A DNA stretch of 64,000 nucleotides from an uncultured Halieaceae bacterium (GCA_913051825.1 CAJXCR010000001.1:1-64000), one strand, 5' to 3'; shown: positions 30,238 through 40,695, counted from the stretch's first letter. A program made the numbers and translations. Notes: generated by a model not told the origin, from the sequence alone.

Positions 30238-31029
30238 ATGTTTGGTGATTTAACTGGAAAGGTAGCGATCGTAACCGGTGCTGGCCAAGGCATTGGTGAA
30301 GGGATTGCAAAGGTATTTGCGAAACACGGCGCCAAGGTTGTTGTGGCTACGCGGACGGCCGAAAATGGGCAACAGACGGTAGATGATATTGTGGCCGACG
30401 GCGGTGAAGCATTACTCGTGCAATGTGATATTGGACAGCACAGTCAGGTGATCGATGTTGTTGAGCAAACCATAAATAAGTTCGGAAAAATCGATATTGG
30501 TATACACAATGCAGCGGTCTATCCTCTGCACACGGTAGAAGAGTTGAGTGATGAGGTGTTAGAGGAAACCTTGTCTGTAAATATGAAGGCCGCTGTCTGG
30601 TTGACTCAATCGTGCCTCCCCCATTTTCGTTCTCAGTCCTGGGGCCGACTGATTTTTACCTCTTCAGTGACAGGTCCGAGAGTGGCGATGCCTGGTACAT
30701 CGCATTACGCCATGTCAAAAGGTGGGATGAATGGTTTCATTAGAACCGCTGCTCTGGAGTATGCACGTGAAGGAATTACGGTGAATGGAGTTGAACCTGG
30801 ATACATTCTGACTGCCGCTATGTCGGCTCTGGGTAGCGATGAAGAGTTAAAAGAAATGGCGAACTGTATTCCACAGGGACATTTGGGTGTGCCAGAGGAT
30901 ATCGCATACACGATGCTATATTTAGCATCGGATCAAGCGAGCTACGTTACCGGGCAGACTATTGTTGTAGATGGTGGATCTACGCTGCCCGAAAGTCAGG
31001 TAGTGATGGATGGATTTTATGGTGGATAA
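30238..31029 (+). CDS. SDR family oxidoreductase
   Basis: TGAGQGIGEGIAKVF, HNAA, YAMSKGG; RBS gggaggtgg. Confidence 0.9.
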   Translation: MFGDLTGKVAIVTGAGQGIGEGIAKVFAKHGAKVVVATRTAENGQQTVDDIVADGGEALLVQCDIGQHSQVIDVVEQTINKFGKIDIGIHNAAVYPLHTVEELSDEVLEETLSVNMKAAVWLTQSCLPHFRSQSWGRLIFTSSVTGPRVAMPGTSHYAMSKGGMNGFIRTAALEYAREGITVNGVEPGYILTAAMSALGSDEELKEMANCIPQGHLGVPEDIAYTMLYLASDQASYVTGQTIVVDGGSTLPESQVVMDGFYGG

Positions 31030-32293
31030 GCCATTACTCGACCGGCGATATGCTGCCATAGGCGAAAAATCCCCCCTTTTCTATGACGAACCATTGCATC
31101 TGGTCAAGGGAGAGGGAGTCTGGGTTTATGATTCAGGCGGAAAAAAATATCTCGATGCATACAACAACGTGCCACATGTTGGACACTGCAATCCGCGAGT
31201 GGTTCAGGCTGTCACGGATCAACTGGCGACCTTCAACAGTCACACCCGTTATCTGCATGAAAATCTAGTTTCCTATGTCGAAAGATTAACCTCAAAATTT
31301 TCTGATCCTCTCGACATGATGATTTTAACTTGTACGGGAAGTGAAGCGAATGAAGCGGCTCTCAGATTGGCTCGCAATCATACCCGCGCACAGGGCATTA
31401 TCGTGACTAATTGCAGTTATCACGGCAACACGGAAGCAGTTGCGGAATTGGGTTTTGCATTTATGCCAGAAGCTAAAACTACTCAGAGAGTTCTGGGTTT
31501 TACGCCACCATGCACGTATCGCATGTCGGATCATGACGTTTCGGTTGAGATCTATCTGCAAGAGATTAGGCAGGCTATTACCCAATTTAAGGAACGAGGT
31601 ATAGGGCTTGCAGGCATCTTGCTTTGTCCAGCCTTTGCCAATGAAGGACTTATCAATAGTCCGCCTGGATTTGTTCGTGCAGCCGTTGATTTAGTTCGAG
31701 CTGAAGGCGGTCTCTTTATTGCTGATGAGGTGCAGGGAGGATTTGGCCGCACGGGGAAATGGTGGTCTCATCAATGGGAGGATGTGGTCCCGGACATCGT
31801 TACGTTAGGAAAACCCATGGGCAACGGTTATCCGTTGGCTGGTGTGGTTTCATCTGCAGAATTGGTGAATGAATTTAGTGAATGGGGTATGTATTTTAAT
31901 ACGTTTGCGGGAGGTCCTGTAGCCTGCGCGGCGGGGGCAGCCGTTATGGACGTTATAGAGCAAGAAAGTCTTATTGATAGAGCGGCAGAGGTAGGAGATT
32001 ATTTAGCACAGAAGCTAAGATCGCTGCAGGGAAAACATGAAATTATTGGCGACGTTCGACACAAGGGTCTAATTTTTGCCGTAGAACTGGTCACGAATAG
32101 AGCAGAAAAAACTCCTGCAACCAAGGAAGCAGGTAAGATCGTTAACGCGATGTGTCGCGAAGGGGTGTTAATTAGTCGTATCGGAACCCATGACAGTGTG
32201 CTTAAGGTTCGACCACCCATGGTGTTTGAGAGAGAGCATGCAGATTTATTGATTGAGAAACTCGATACTTGTATATCAGAAGGAGGTAACTAA
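31010..32293 (+). CDS. Class III PLP enzyme, phospho-lyase-like (ETNPPL/PHYKPL group)
   Basis: NNVPHVGHCNPRVV, GEGVWVYDSGGKKYLD, TLGKPMGNGYPLAGVVSS around the PLP lysine. Confidence 0.82.
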   Translation: MDFMVDKPLLDRRYAAIGEKSPLFYDEPLHLVKGEGVWVYDSGGKKYLDAYNNVPHVGHCNPRVVQAVTDQLATFNSHTRYLHENLVSYVERLTSKFSDPLDMMILTCTGSEANEAALRLARNHTRAQGIIVTNCSYHGNTEAVAELGFAFMPEAKTTQRVLGFTPPCTYRMSDHDVSVEIYLQEIRQAITQFKERGIGLAGILLCPAFANEGLINSPPGFVRAAVDLVRAEGGLFIADEVQGGFGRTGKWWSHQWEDVVPDIVTLGKPMGNGYPLAGVVSSAELVNEFSEWGMYFNTFAGGPVACAAGAAVMDVIEQESLIDRAAEVGDYLAQKLRSLQGKHEIIGDVRHKGLIFAVELVTNRAEKTPATKEAGKIVNAMCREGVLISRIGTHDSVLKVRPPMVFEREHADLLIEKLDTCISEGGN

Positions 32294-32294
32294 G

Positions 32295-33323
32295 TTGACT
32301 GATTTCTATACGCTGGATGACCAAGGGCAGGTGGCTGCATTGAAGCAATTTTCCGAAACTGCACTCAGCCACTGGAGTCTCGAAGGAAGTCAACTCTCGC
32401 TTATAAAGTACAGAGAAAATGCAGTTTTTGAAGTACTTACCAGTGAGCAGAAGCGATATGCACTTCGAATTCATCGGTATGGTTATCACTCGGATGAAGA
32501 GCTTGATTCCGAACTGCGCTGGATGAAGGCCCTTCAGGAAGCTGATATTGATGTTCCAAACGTGGTGCCGACAGTCGATGGAAATCTGTTTGTTTTGCTA
32601 TCCACGGGCGATGTTCCCGAGCCTAGGCAAGTCGATCTGTTTGAGTGGGTTAATGGCGAGCAATTGGGTTCGATTGAGCACAGCCTCAACGATGTAGGTC
32701 AGGTACGCAAAACGTTTGAAATTATCGGACAACTTGCGGCACGTGTACACAACCAGGCAGTGCAATGGAAAGTGCCGGCCAATTTCACGAGGCATCGCTG
32801 GGATGTTGATGGCTTGGTCGGAGCTGATCCATTTTGGGGTCGATTTTGGCAGTTAGATGTATTGACGGATGATCAGCGCGAACTTGTTCTTCGTGCTAGG
32901 GATCGTGTAGAAAAAGATCTGTCAGATTATGCAGAGAAGTATAAAGATAAACCTTATTTTAGTTTGATCCACGCCGATCTTGTAGCGGAGAACTTGTTGG
33001 TTGAAGGAGATACGGTCCGGCTCATTGATTTTGATGACGCAGGCTTTGGTTGGCACTTGTTTGAGCTTGCCACAATTTTATATTTTGAGCAGGGAGAGGA
33101 CTATTATGAAGAGGCATTTTCAGCATTGATTAATGGTTATCGCATGGAAAGAAATTTGTCGGATGAACAGCTGGGTTACATGCCGCTATTTTTTCTCGCA
33201 CGCAGTTTTACCTATCTTGGTTGGGTTCACACCAGGCCCGAAACTCAAACCGCTAAGGAGCTTGCTCCTATGCTCGTGGAGAAGTGCTGTAACCTTGCGC
33301 ATGCATACCTAACTAAACGTTGA
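32295..33323 (+). CDS. Aminoglycoside phosphotransferase (APH)-family small-molecule kinase
   Basis: SLIHADLVAENLLVEGDTVRLIDFDDAGFGWH; TTG start behind AGGAGGT. Confidence 0.82.
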   Translation: MTDFYTLDDQGQVAALKQFSETALSHWSLEGSQLSLIKYRENAVFEVLTSEQKRYALRIHRYGYHSDEELDSELRWMKALQEADIDVPNVVPTVDGNLFVLLSTGDVPEPRQVDLFEWVNGEQLGSIEHSLNDVGQVRKTFEIIGQLAARVHNQAVQWKVPANFTRHRWDVDGLVGADPFWGRFWQLDVLTDDQRELVLRARDRVEKDLSDYAEKYKDKPYFSLIHADLVAENLLVEGDTVRLIDFDDAGFGWHLFELATILYFEQGEDYYEEAFSALINGYRMERNLSDEQLGYMPLFFLARSFTYLGWVHTRPETQTAKELAPMLVEKCCNLAHAYLTKR

Positions 33324-33387
33324 TCGTGAACGCCTAACCAAGAAAATCTTTCAGGGTGAAGCATGTGATTACAGTGGGGAGTGGTTA

Positions 33388-35088
33388 ATGATCTTAATTA
33401 ATGGATCAACTAAATTTGTCCGTCTTTTAATTGTTTTGACTTCAATCGTTTCTATAGAGCTTTTTGCGGCTGATCTTTTAGTGATCAACGCAGATATAAG
33501 AACCTCAGATCCGCTTATGCTGTCAGCAGATGCCATTGCTGTAAAAGATGGAAAATTTCTCGCGGTAGGTACTTCCTCAGAAATTTTAACTCTCAAAAGT
33601 AAGAACACGGAAATCATTGACGCGCAAGGTAAAACAGTCTTGCCAGGTTTTGTAGACAGTCATACCCATTTGAATTCGGGTTCTAATATGGTCACTGGTA
33701 TTAATCTAGCGGGTATAGCAGAGAAATCTATATGGTTAGATATGATTGCCGAGAGAGTTAAGTCCATGAAGCCCGGTGAATGGTTGTTAGGAGGGCGTTG
33801 GGATTATACCCTCGAGAATAAAGGCCTACCCAATCGATGGGAGCTAGATCAGGTTTCTCCCAATAATCCTGTTGCGCTTATGGATATTGATGGTCACTCC
33901 ATTTGGATCAATTCGTTGGCAATTCAAGAAGCGAATATCAAAGCGAACTCAAAGGTTTCAATAGGTGGAAAAATACTTATTGAAGAGTCGAGTGGAGAGC
34001 CAAATGGAATTTTGCTGGAAAGCGCGCGCGAACTTCTTTGGGATGCCCCTAGTTACGTGAGGGATAACGAAATCTCTATAGAAAAGATAGAACGAGTTTT
34101 GAGCTATGCCAATTCATATGGCATTACCAGTATTCACGACATGTCCACCCTCTCTGACCTGGATAAATATAAAGATTTAGCCATTAACAAAAAATTATTT
34201 GTTCGAATTTTCTGGGGGGAATTTTCTAAGTATAGCCAAGATGAAGATAGCACTAATAATGAAGAGCTACTAAATCAGCGCATCGACACTTATAAGTTCT
34301 ATGACACGGTTCGTGGTCCTTTGATTAAATTTGGATTCATCAAATACATGGTCGATGGAGTTCTCTCCACTTATACGGCAGCCTTAGTAGATCCATATTC
34401 TGATAGACCAGACTTCACGGGCGATGTGTTCTATAAACAAGCAGAAATAAATAAATTGGTTAAGCGCGCTAATGACTTTGGGATGCCCGTTGCTATTCAT
34501 GCAATCGGTGATAGAGGAGTTCAGATGGCGTTGAATGCATTTGAACGCAGTGGTAATACTACGTTAGCAAATCGGATTGAGCATGTTGAAATCATTAAAC
34601 CTGATGACATTCCTAGATTTAGGAAGCTAAATGTGACCGCCTCGATGCAGCCTAATCATGGGACAGGTGTGATAGGGAAATACATTACCCCTAGAGTAGG
34701 TGTTGAAAGAGAGAAATATGCTTATGTATGGAATGAATTCCTCAAAGAAGGAGCACGTTTAGTTCTTAGCAGCGATTTTGCGACGTCGCCGTTCTCACCT
34801 TTAATTCAGTTGGCCGACGCAGTATTTAGAGAAAGCCCAGATGGCTCGTATGAGGGGTCTTGGTATCCAGAACAGGCGCTAACTTTTGAACAGGCCTTGC
34901 ATGCCTACACCCAGATTGGCGCTGATCTTGCCGGGTGGGGAGATCAAATAGGCAGTATCAGTCGTGGAAAGTACGCTGACTTCGTAATCCTGGACCGAGT
35001 TCTTTCGAAACCGGTTGGGCGAGAATTAAAATCTGCTAAAGTCGATAAGACGTACTTTGCTGGTCAACTAGTGTTCTCGAAGAATTAA
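33388..35088 (+). CDS. YtcJ-like amidohydrolase
   Basis: VLPGFVDSHTHLNSG, VAIHAIGDRGVQMAL, RIEHVE. Confidence 0.88.
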   Translation: MILINGSTKFVRLLIVLTSIVSIELFAADLLVINADIRTSDPLMLSADAIAVKDGKFLAVGTSSEILTLKSKNTEIIDAQGKTVLPGFVDSHTHLNSGSNMVTGINLAGIAEKSIWLDMIAERVKSMKPGEWLLGGRWDYTLENKGLPNRWELDQVSPNNPVALMDIDGHSIWINSLAIQEANIKANSKVSIGGKILIEESSGEPNGILLESARELLWDAPSYVRDNEISIEKIERVLSYANSYGITSIHDMSTLSDLDKYKDLAINKKLFVRIFWGEFSKYSQDEDSTNNEELLNQRIDTYKFYDTVRGPLIKFGFIKYMVDGVLSTYTAALVDPYSDRPDFTGDVFYKQAEINKLVKRANDFGMPVAIHAIGDRGVQMALNAFERSGNTTLANRIEHVEIIKPDDIPRFRKLNVTASMQPNHGTGVIGKYITPRVGVEREKYAYVWNEFLKEGARLVLSSDFATSPFSPLIQLADAVFRESPDGSYEGSWYPEQALTFEQALHAYTQIGADLAGWGDQIGSISRGKYADFVILDRVLSKPVGRELKSAKVDKTYFAGQLVFSKN

Positions 35089-35156
35089 ACCTTTGTATTA
35101 AAAATTGGAAAAATTCTAGCAAGGTTTCTTGAACTTTTTTCTAGGCCTTAGACATC

Positions 35157-36533
35157 CTACAGAGCTGGTCCCACGACGATTGGACTGCCATCACTAAATC
35201 TTGAAAATCGAAATCGACTGAGGTCAAATTCTGCCTTTTTCCCCTGGACTAGATCGGCCATGATCTTTCCAGCGCCTGGACCAATTCCAAAACCGTGCCC
35301 ACTGAATCCAGAAGCAAGGAATAAACTTTTGTAACCCGGTATTTCGTCCATTACTGGCACGAAATCGGGAGGCGCATCAATCATTCCTGCCCAGGCTTCG
35401 GCGATCTCTGTCTTCGCAAGTAGCGGCAGATGAGTAGCCATTTCCGTTTTAATTTGGTTTACCACCTTTGGATTTGGAGTTGGATTGAGAACCCTTGTCC
35501 TCTCAAAAGGTGTGACTTCATCCGCATGCCATTTGCGTGCAGGGAATAACCTCTTTGTCAGACCATCCGTCAATCGAAACCTGAGTCCGGACCACGTTAC
35601 TTTAAGTGTCGGGAGAAAATCGGTGAAATAGCGAAGGCTGTCAGCGCAGAGATAATGATCGAGATAATTTCCTAGCGATAGCGTGAAACCTCCATCCTGA
35701 CGACGCCTGAAAGAAAACTTTTCGGAGCAAGCACCGCCTAAAAATCCGTCTGGACATGGTTTTGTGCGCGCTACCGTGCCTTTCACCAACAATTGGGGAA
35801 AGGTTACATTGATGTTTCTCAGGAATGTTGAGGACCAAGCACCCGCCGCACATACTACCGCCTTAGTGCTAACCGCTCCCAACTCTGTGACAACCCCGGA
35901 TATAGCACCTACCTCAGTCTCGATTGCTCGTACCGCACAATTCTCGACAATCTTGACGCCTTTTTTTTGAGCGGCCTTCGCAATTGCCGGTACGGCGGTA
36001 AACGGTTCGGCTCGACCGTCACTGGATGTATACATCCCTGCTTTCCATGGGTGTTCTGAGTGATTAAGACTTTTACCCACCTCTGCTGGGCTTAAAATTT
36101 GCGTAGCAAGTTGATGTTGTTTAGCGACCTCCATCCATTCCTCAAATTCTTTCTCGTCTTTTTCATTGTCGGCCAGAAAAAGCAAGCCTTGCCGGGTGAA
36201 ACCGATATCTTCACCGATCTCCTTTCTAAACTCTTCCCAGATATTTAAGGATTGCGTGACAATGGGCAGTTCTGCTTCGTCGCGTCCCATCTGTCTTACC
36301 CAGCCCCAATTTCTTGATGATTGTTCGCCTGCAACACGACCCTTTTCACAGACCAGTACTGAAACCCCAGCCTTGGCTAGAAACCAGGCTGTGCTGATGC
36401 CAATTACTCCTCCTCCTATAATCACCACGTCTGCCTGATTTGGAATTGCATCGTTGAAGGTGACGGGAGAATCATCAGATAGCATTGGCATTTTTCGTAT
36501 TCCTTTGCGCCCTTTCGAACACAGCGAGCTCAA
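35157..36533 (-). CDS. FAD-dependent oxidoreductase, DAO/glycine oxidase family
   Basis: ADVVIIGGGVIGISTAWFLAKAGVSVLVCEKG; FLASGFSGHGFGIGPGAGK. Confidence 0.88.
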   Translation of the reverse strand: MSSLCSKGRKGIRKMPMLSDDSPVTFNDAIPNQADVVIIGGGVIGISTAWFLAKAGVSVLVCEKGRVAGEQSSRNWGWVRQMGRDEAELPIVTQSLNIWEEFRKEIGEDIGFTRQGLLFLADNEKDEKEFEEWMEVAKQHQLATQILSPAEVGKSLNHSEHPWKAGMYTSSDGRAEPFTAVPAIAKAAQKKGVKIVENCAVRAIETEVGAISGVVTELGAVSTKAVVCAAGAWSSTFLRNINVTFPQLLVKGTVARTKPCPDGFLGGACSEKFSFRRRQDGGFTLSLGNYLDHYLCADSLRYFTDFLPTLKVTWSGLRFRLTDGLTKRLFPARKWHADEVTPFERTRVLNPTPNPKVVNQIKTEMATHLPLLAKTEIAEAWAGMIDAPPDFVPVMDEIPGYKSLFLASGFSGHGFGIGPGAGKIMADLVQGKKAEFDLSRFRFSRFSDGSPIVVGPAL

Positions 36534-36687
36534 CTAGAAGAGATAACAATAATCTTTTTATTGAGTCTGACACATAATTGAAATTAATCTCTACTACTAC
36601 TGGCTTTAATAGATCAGCTGAACTAAGATCATAACTAATATTTTATGGATACTGGGAAAGCAAGACTACCCTTAACAAGTCTGGATT

Positions 36688-36707
36688 ATATTTTGAGTTT
36701 AAAATAT
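36688..36707. promoter_or_regulatory. Palindromic operator copy D upstream of TonB receptor
   Basis: ATATTTTGAGTTTAAAATAT; one difference from copy B; flanks gatt...gat shared with the reverse complement of copy A. Confidence 0.7.
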
Positions 36708-36761
36708 GATTTAGCTCTAATGGAATTTATAAAAATAAAAAACTTAATACTGGGGGAGATT

Positions 36762-39173
36762 ATGAAATTCGTTAACAGAAGCAGAGTGTGGGCATCTTGC
36801 CTGCTCCTTACTTTCTTTGCCGGGTTGATACACGCGTCCGTGCTTGAAGAAGTGGTAGTGACGGCTCAGAAACGTGAACAAAATATGCAGGATGTGGGAA
36901 TTGCGGTCACTGCGTTGTCAGGGGATCAGATGCAGCAATTGGGCTTTGATAATACGATTCAAATTACCGAGCAGATACCGGGTCTTCAAGTTCTCAGTTT
37001 TACTCCTGCACAGGTCGTTTTCAATATCCGAGGAGTGTCTCAGAACAACTTTACCGACAATAACGAAGCGCCCGTCGCGGTGTATGTAGACGATGCTTAT
37101 CTTGCGACAATGAATGGTCTAAGTGGTCAGTTGTTTGACATAGAGCGGGTAGAAGTATTGAGGGGTCCGCAGGGAACATTATTCGGTCGTAATGCGACCG
37201 GCGGCGTTATTCATTACATGACCAATGGTGCCGATTCCGATGAAACTAACGGATATATTCAAGGGACTATTGGAGACTACAGTCGAAAGAGTCTAGAGTT
37301 TGCGGTAGGCGGTGCGTTTTCCGAAAATGCGCGTTATCGATTTGCCGGACGAACTGCTGAGATGGATGGCTATATGAAGTCCAGACCCTTCCCCGAAGGG
37401 AATCCACTTCCCCCCAGCGGTGTAGATCTGGGCGGCGAGGATGGTCGTGCTGTCAGAGCAGAGTTCCAGTTTGATCTTAGCGATGATGTTTTGCTAACGC
37501 TCGAGTACAAGCACACCACGGATGACAATGTGCCGACCGGCGCCTATGCGTTTCTCCCTTACGGCGATGCTTCTCAGGCTTATATACCTCCAGAGTTTCA
37601 AGATTTTGTGAGTAATGTCATTTTGGGAGGTGCTCCAGCTGAAGACGCGGTGGGTTTAAGCCTTGAGGACTTTACCTCAGCTGTCTTTTTCTGTGAAAGT
37701 CAACTTGATTGCTTCGCTCCCGTCGATGGGGCAGGAAGAACTATCTGGTCCGGGGATCATCCTAACCCGATGGAGCATTATTCCGATTATCCAGGCTATA
37801 TGGACCGTGACACTGACAGTGTCAGCATTAAGTTGGATTGGGATTTAGCGAACGGTATGAATCTGACTTCTATCACGAACTATTTTCAGCTTGACAAGTT
37901 CTATACAGAGGATGGTGATGGGTTGCCGGTGCCGATTATCGAATTCACTACCGTAGCTGATTTTAAGCAATTCTCCCAGGAACTTCGAATTTCAGGGGAG
38001 TCCGACAGCTTTAGATGGGTAGCCGGAGCTTATTTGCTTGATATGGAGCTGGACGCGGATGTCCTAACTCGTGGAGCGCCGATAGCCGGAGTTGCCGCTA
38101 GTCTCGGTTTTAACCCAGATGATTTAACTCAGCCGGGTGTTGCACAGGACTACGTCCTGGAGTCAGAAAACTGGTCTGTCTTCGGTCAGGGAGAATGGGA
38201 TATCTCTGAGCGGCTGACCTTTATTCTCGGTTTGCGGTGGTCTCAGGATGACAAGGAAATGGATTACGTCAGCAACTTTTCTGACCCAGATACAGGGGTC
38301 TATGTCCCTGCTCTATTTGATTTGCAAAGGGATGCAAATGCGGCGGGAAGTGATGTCTATGAGATCGATTATGGAGACTGGGCGGGTCGTGTCCAACTGG
38401 ATATGAATTTGTCTGATGACACGTTGCTGTATGCGTCCTATAACAGAGGTATCAAGGGAGGAAATTGGGCTCCTTCGGCAAGCGCGACCCTTGACAGTTT
38501 TCGGCATGATGAAGAAATTCTGAAGTCGTATGAGGTAGGTTTGAAGATGGATTTGGCTGGTGGCAGGGCGCGGTTCAATGCGGCGGCGTTCTACTATGAC
38601 TATGAGGGTTATCAAGCCTTTACGTTTTTAGACGGCACGCCTAGTGTGACCAACGCCGATGGAGATACTCAGGGGCTGGAGCTTGAATTAGTGATGATGC
38701 CCAATGAGCACTGGGATATTTCACTCGGAGCGACATTCCAGGAATCGAGTATCGATGGTGTTAAAACGCCTCAGCAGCAGACCACGCCGGTTGGTTTTCA
38801 GGTCGTTTGGCCGATTAAAGAGCTCGATGATGTAGAGCTGCCCAACGCGCCAGAGTTTGCAGCCAATTACATTGTGCGCTACAACACTGATATGTTAGGC
38901 GGTAACGTCGCACTTCAGTTGGACGGAGCGTTCTATGCCGAGCAATATGTGGAGATTAGTAATGCCGCTGGTGCTCTGCAGCCTGAATACAGCGTCCATA
39001 ATGCGCGGCTTAGCTGGATGGCGGGTGAGACAGGGTTGCGACTTACTGCTTGGGTCAGAAACTTGACTGATGAGCATTATGCAAAGTACCGATTGGATCT
39101 GGGTATCCTCGGCGCGACGGGTAACTATGCACCACCGCGTACCTATGGTGTGACAGCTGGTTACCATTTTTAA
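36762..39173 (+). CDS. TonB-dependent outer-membrane receptor
   Basis: ATG behind gggggag; signal peptide; LEEVVVTAQKREQNMQDVG; plug RGPQGTLFGRNATGG; C-terminal aromatic GYHF. Confidence 0.93.
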   Translation: MKFVNRSRVWASCLLLTFFAGLIHASVLEEVVVTAQKREQNMQDVGIAVTALSGDQMQQLGFDNTIQITEQIPGLQVLSFTPAQVVFNIRGVSQNNFTDNNEAPVAVYVDDAYLATMNGLSGQLFDIERVEVLRGPQGTLFGRNATGGVIHYMTNGADSDETNGYIQGTIGDYSRKSLEFAVGGAFSENARYRFAGRTAEMDGYMKSRPFPEGNPLPPSGVDLGGEDGRAVRAEFQFDLSDDVLLTLEYKHTTDDNVPTGAYAFLPYGDASQAYIPPEFQDFVSNVILGGAPAEDAVGLSLEDFTSAVFFCESQLDCFAPVDGAGRTIWSGDHPNPMEHYSDYPGYMDRDTDSVSIKLDWDLANGMNLTSITNYFQLDKFYTEDGDGLPVPIIEFTTVADFKQFSQELRISGESDSFRWVAGAYLLDMELDADVLTRGAPIAGVAASLGFNPDDLTQPGVAQDYVLESENWSVFGQGEWDISERLTFILGLRWSQDDKEMDYVSNFSDPDTGVYVPALFDLQRDANAAGSDVYEIDYGDWAGRVQLDMNLSDDTLLYASYNRGIKGGNWAPSASATLDSFRHDEEILKSYEVGLKMDLAGGRARFNAAAFYYDYEGYQAFTFLDGTPSVTNADGDTQGLELELVMMPNEHWDISLGATFQESSIDGVKTPQQQTTPVGFQVVWPIKELDDVELPNAPEFAANYIVRYNTDMLGGNVALQLDGAFYAEQYVEISNAAGALQPEYSVHNARLSWMAGETGLRLTAWVRNLTDEHYAKYRLDLGILGATGNYAPPRTYGVTAGYHF

Positions 39174-39221
39174 TCGCAAAACTTAGATCCGATAGTTTAT
39201 CGGATGCTATAATTAATGAAG

Positions 39222-39245
39222 AGCCACCGTAGTTTAGTGGCTTTT
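39222..39245 (+). terminator. Candidate rho-independent terminator
   Basis: AGCCAC-cgtagttta-GTGGCT-TTT; preceded by ATCCGATA-GTT-TATCGGAT inverted repeat at 39187-39205. Confidence 0.55.
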
Positions 39246-39270
39246 CTTATCTTTAGAGAGGACAAATTCA

Positions 39271-40695
39271 ATGCTTCAGTGCGATATGATTATTGGCGGA
39301 GAAAAAATCTCTGCGACAGATTCCTTCGATGTAGTTAATCCAGCTTCGGGTGAAGCATTTGCTTCGTGTCAGCTCGGTACAGCCAGTGATGTAGACGCGG
39401 CCGTAGTAGCTGCTCGAGCAGCGTTTCCCGAGTGGAGTGGTATGGCGGATGAGAAGAGAGTGGAGATGATTAGCGCGCTCATTCCAGCCCTCGAGGCGAG
39501 AATGCCCGAATTCATGCAGTTGGTGACTCAGGAATCTGGCAAACCAATGGGTGGATTGAATGGTGTCGGTTCAGGAATGGAAGTGGGTGGAGCCATGGCG
39601 TGGATTGGTGCCACGGCAGCACTCAAGCCAGCCGTAGAAGTTGCACATGAAGATGATAATGTGAAGATAGAGGTTCGAAGGCGCCCATTGGGAGTCGTGG
39701 GATCGATTACACCATGGAACTGGCCGCTCATGATTACGATCTGGCACGTCATTCCAGCTTTAAGAGCAGGAAATACTGTAGTCTTGAAGCCGTCAGAGTA
39801 TACACCTGTGGCGGTGACTCGGTTTGCTGAACTGGTAAATGAGATACTTCCAGCTGGTGTCCTTAACTTAGTCCTCGGAGCAGGAGAGGTTGGCTCGGCA
39901 ATAGCGAGCCATACAGGTATTGATAAGGTGGTCTTTACCGGGTCTTCCAGGACGGGTAGACGGGTTATGGAAAGTGCCTCTACCAATCTTAAGCGACTCA
40001 CCTTGGAGCTGGGTGGTAACGATGCGGGTATAGTACTACCCGATATCGATGTAGAAGCTATGGCACCAAAATTATTTGCTGCCTGTTTTCATAATAATGG
40101 ACAAACATGTGCGGCGCTAAAACGACTTTATGTGCACGAATCAATCTATGATGACGTCGCTGAAGCTATTGCGGCACAGGCTCGTGAAGTGGTAGTGGGA
40201 GACGGATTAGATGAAGAGACGCAACTTGGACCCATTCAAAATCTAGCTCAGCTAGAAATTGTAAAGAGTCTTGCGCAAGACGCAAAAGATCAGGGTGGTA
40301 ATTTCCTTACGGGTGGGAACCAAATAGATCGCCCAGGTTATTTCTTTGAGCCTACTGTAGTGACGGGTCTTTCCAATGGCAGTCGTTTGGTCGACGAAGA
40401 GCCCTTTGGGCCGATCGTGCCTATTATTAAATATAGCGATCTCGATGAAGTGCTTGAGAGAGCGAATGATAGCGAAAGTGGTCTCGGTGGTTCCATCTGG
40501 TCCTCGGATCCCGAGAAAGCTGCAGAATTAGTTGCCAGGATGGAGTGCGGTACGGTTTGGGTCAATGACCACGCGGGACTCAACCCTAATGCTCCATTTG
40601 GTGGTATCAAGCAGAGCGGTTTTGGAGTCGAATTTGGAGAATGGGGGCTCGATGAGTTTTCCGCGCTGCAAACGGTTTGGCTTTCTAAAGCGTAA
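39271..40695 (+). CDS. NAD(P)-dependent aldehyde dehydrogenase
   Basis: TPWNWPLMI, FTGSSRTGRRVM, LELGGNDAGIVL, NNGQTCAAL. Confidence 0.93.
   Translation: MLQCDMIIGGEKISATDSFDVVNPASGEAFASCQLGTASDVDAAVVAARAAFPEWSGMADEKRVEMISALIPALEARMPEFMQLVTQESGKPMGGLNGVGSGMEVGGAMAWIGATAALKPAVEVAHEDDNVKIEVRRRPLGVVGSITPWNWPLMITIWHVIPALRAGNTVVLKPSEYTPVAVTRFAELVNEILPAGVLNLVLGAGEVGSAIASHTGIDKVVFTGSSRTGRRVMESASTNLKRLTLELGGNDAGIVLPDIDVEAMAPKLFAACFHNNGQTCAALKRLYVHESIYDDVAEAIAAQAREVVVGDGLDEETQLGPIQNLAQLEIVKSLAQDAKDQGGNFLTGGNQIDRPGYFFEPTVVTGLSNGSRLVDEEPFGPIVPIIKYSDLDEVLERANDSESGLGGSIWSSDPEKAAELVARMECGTVWVNDHAGLNPNAPFGGIKQSGFGVEFGEWGLDEFSALQTVWLSKA

Noticed and set aside
39528-40001. 157-aa minus-strand ORF opposite the aldehyde dehydrogenase
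   Set aside because: Antisense shadow of a clear aldehyde dehydrogenase reading frame
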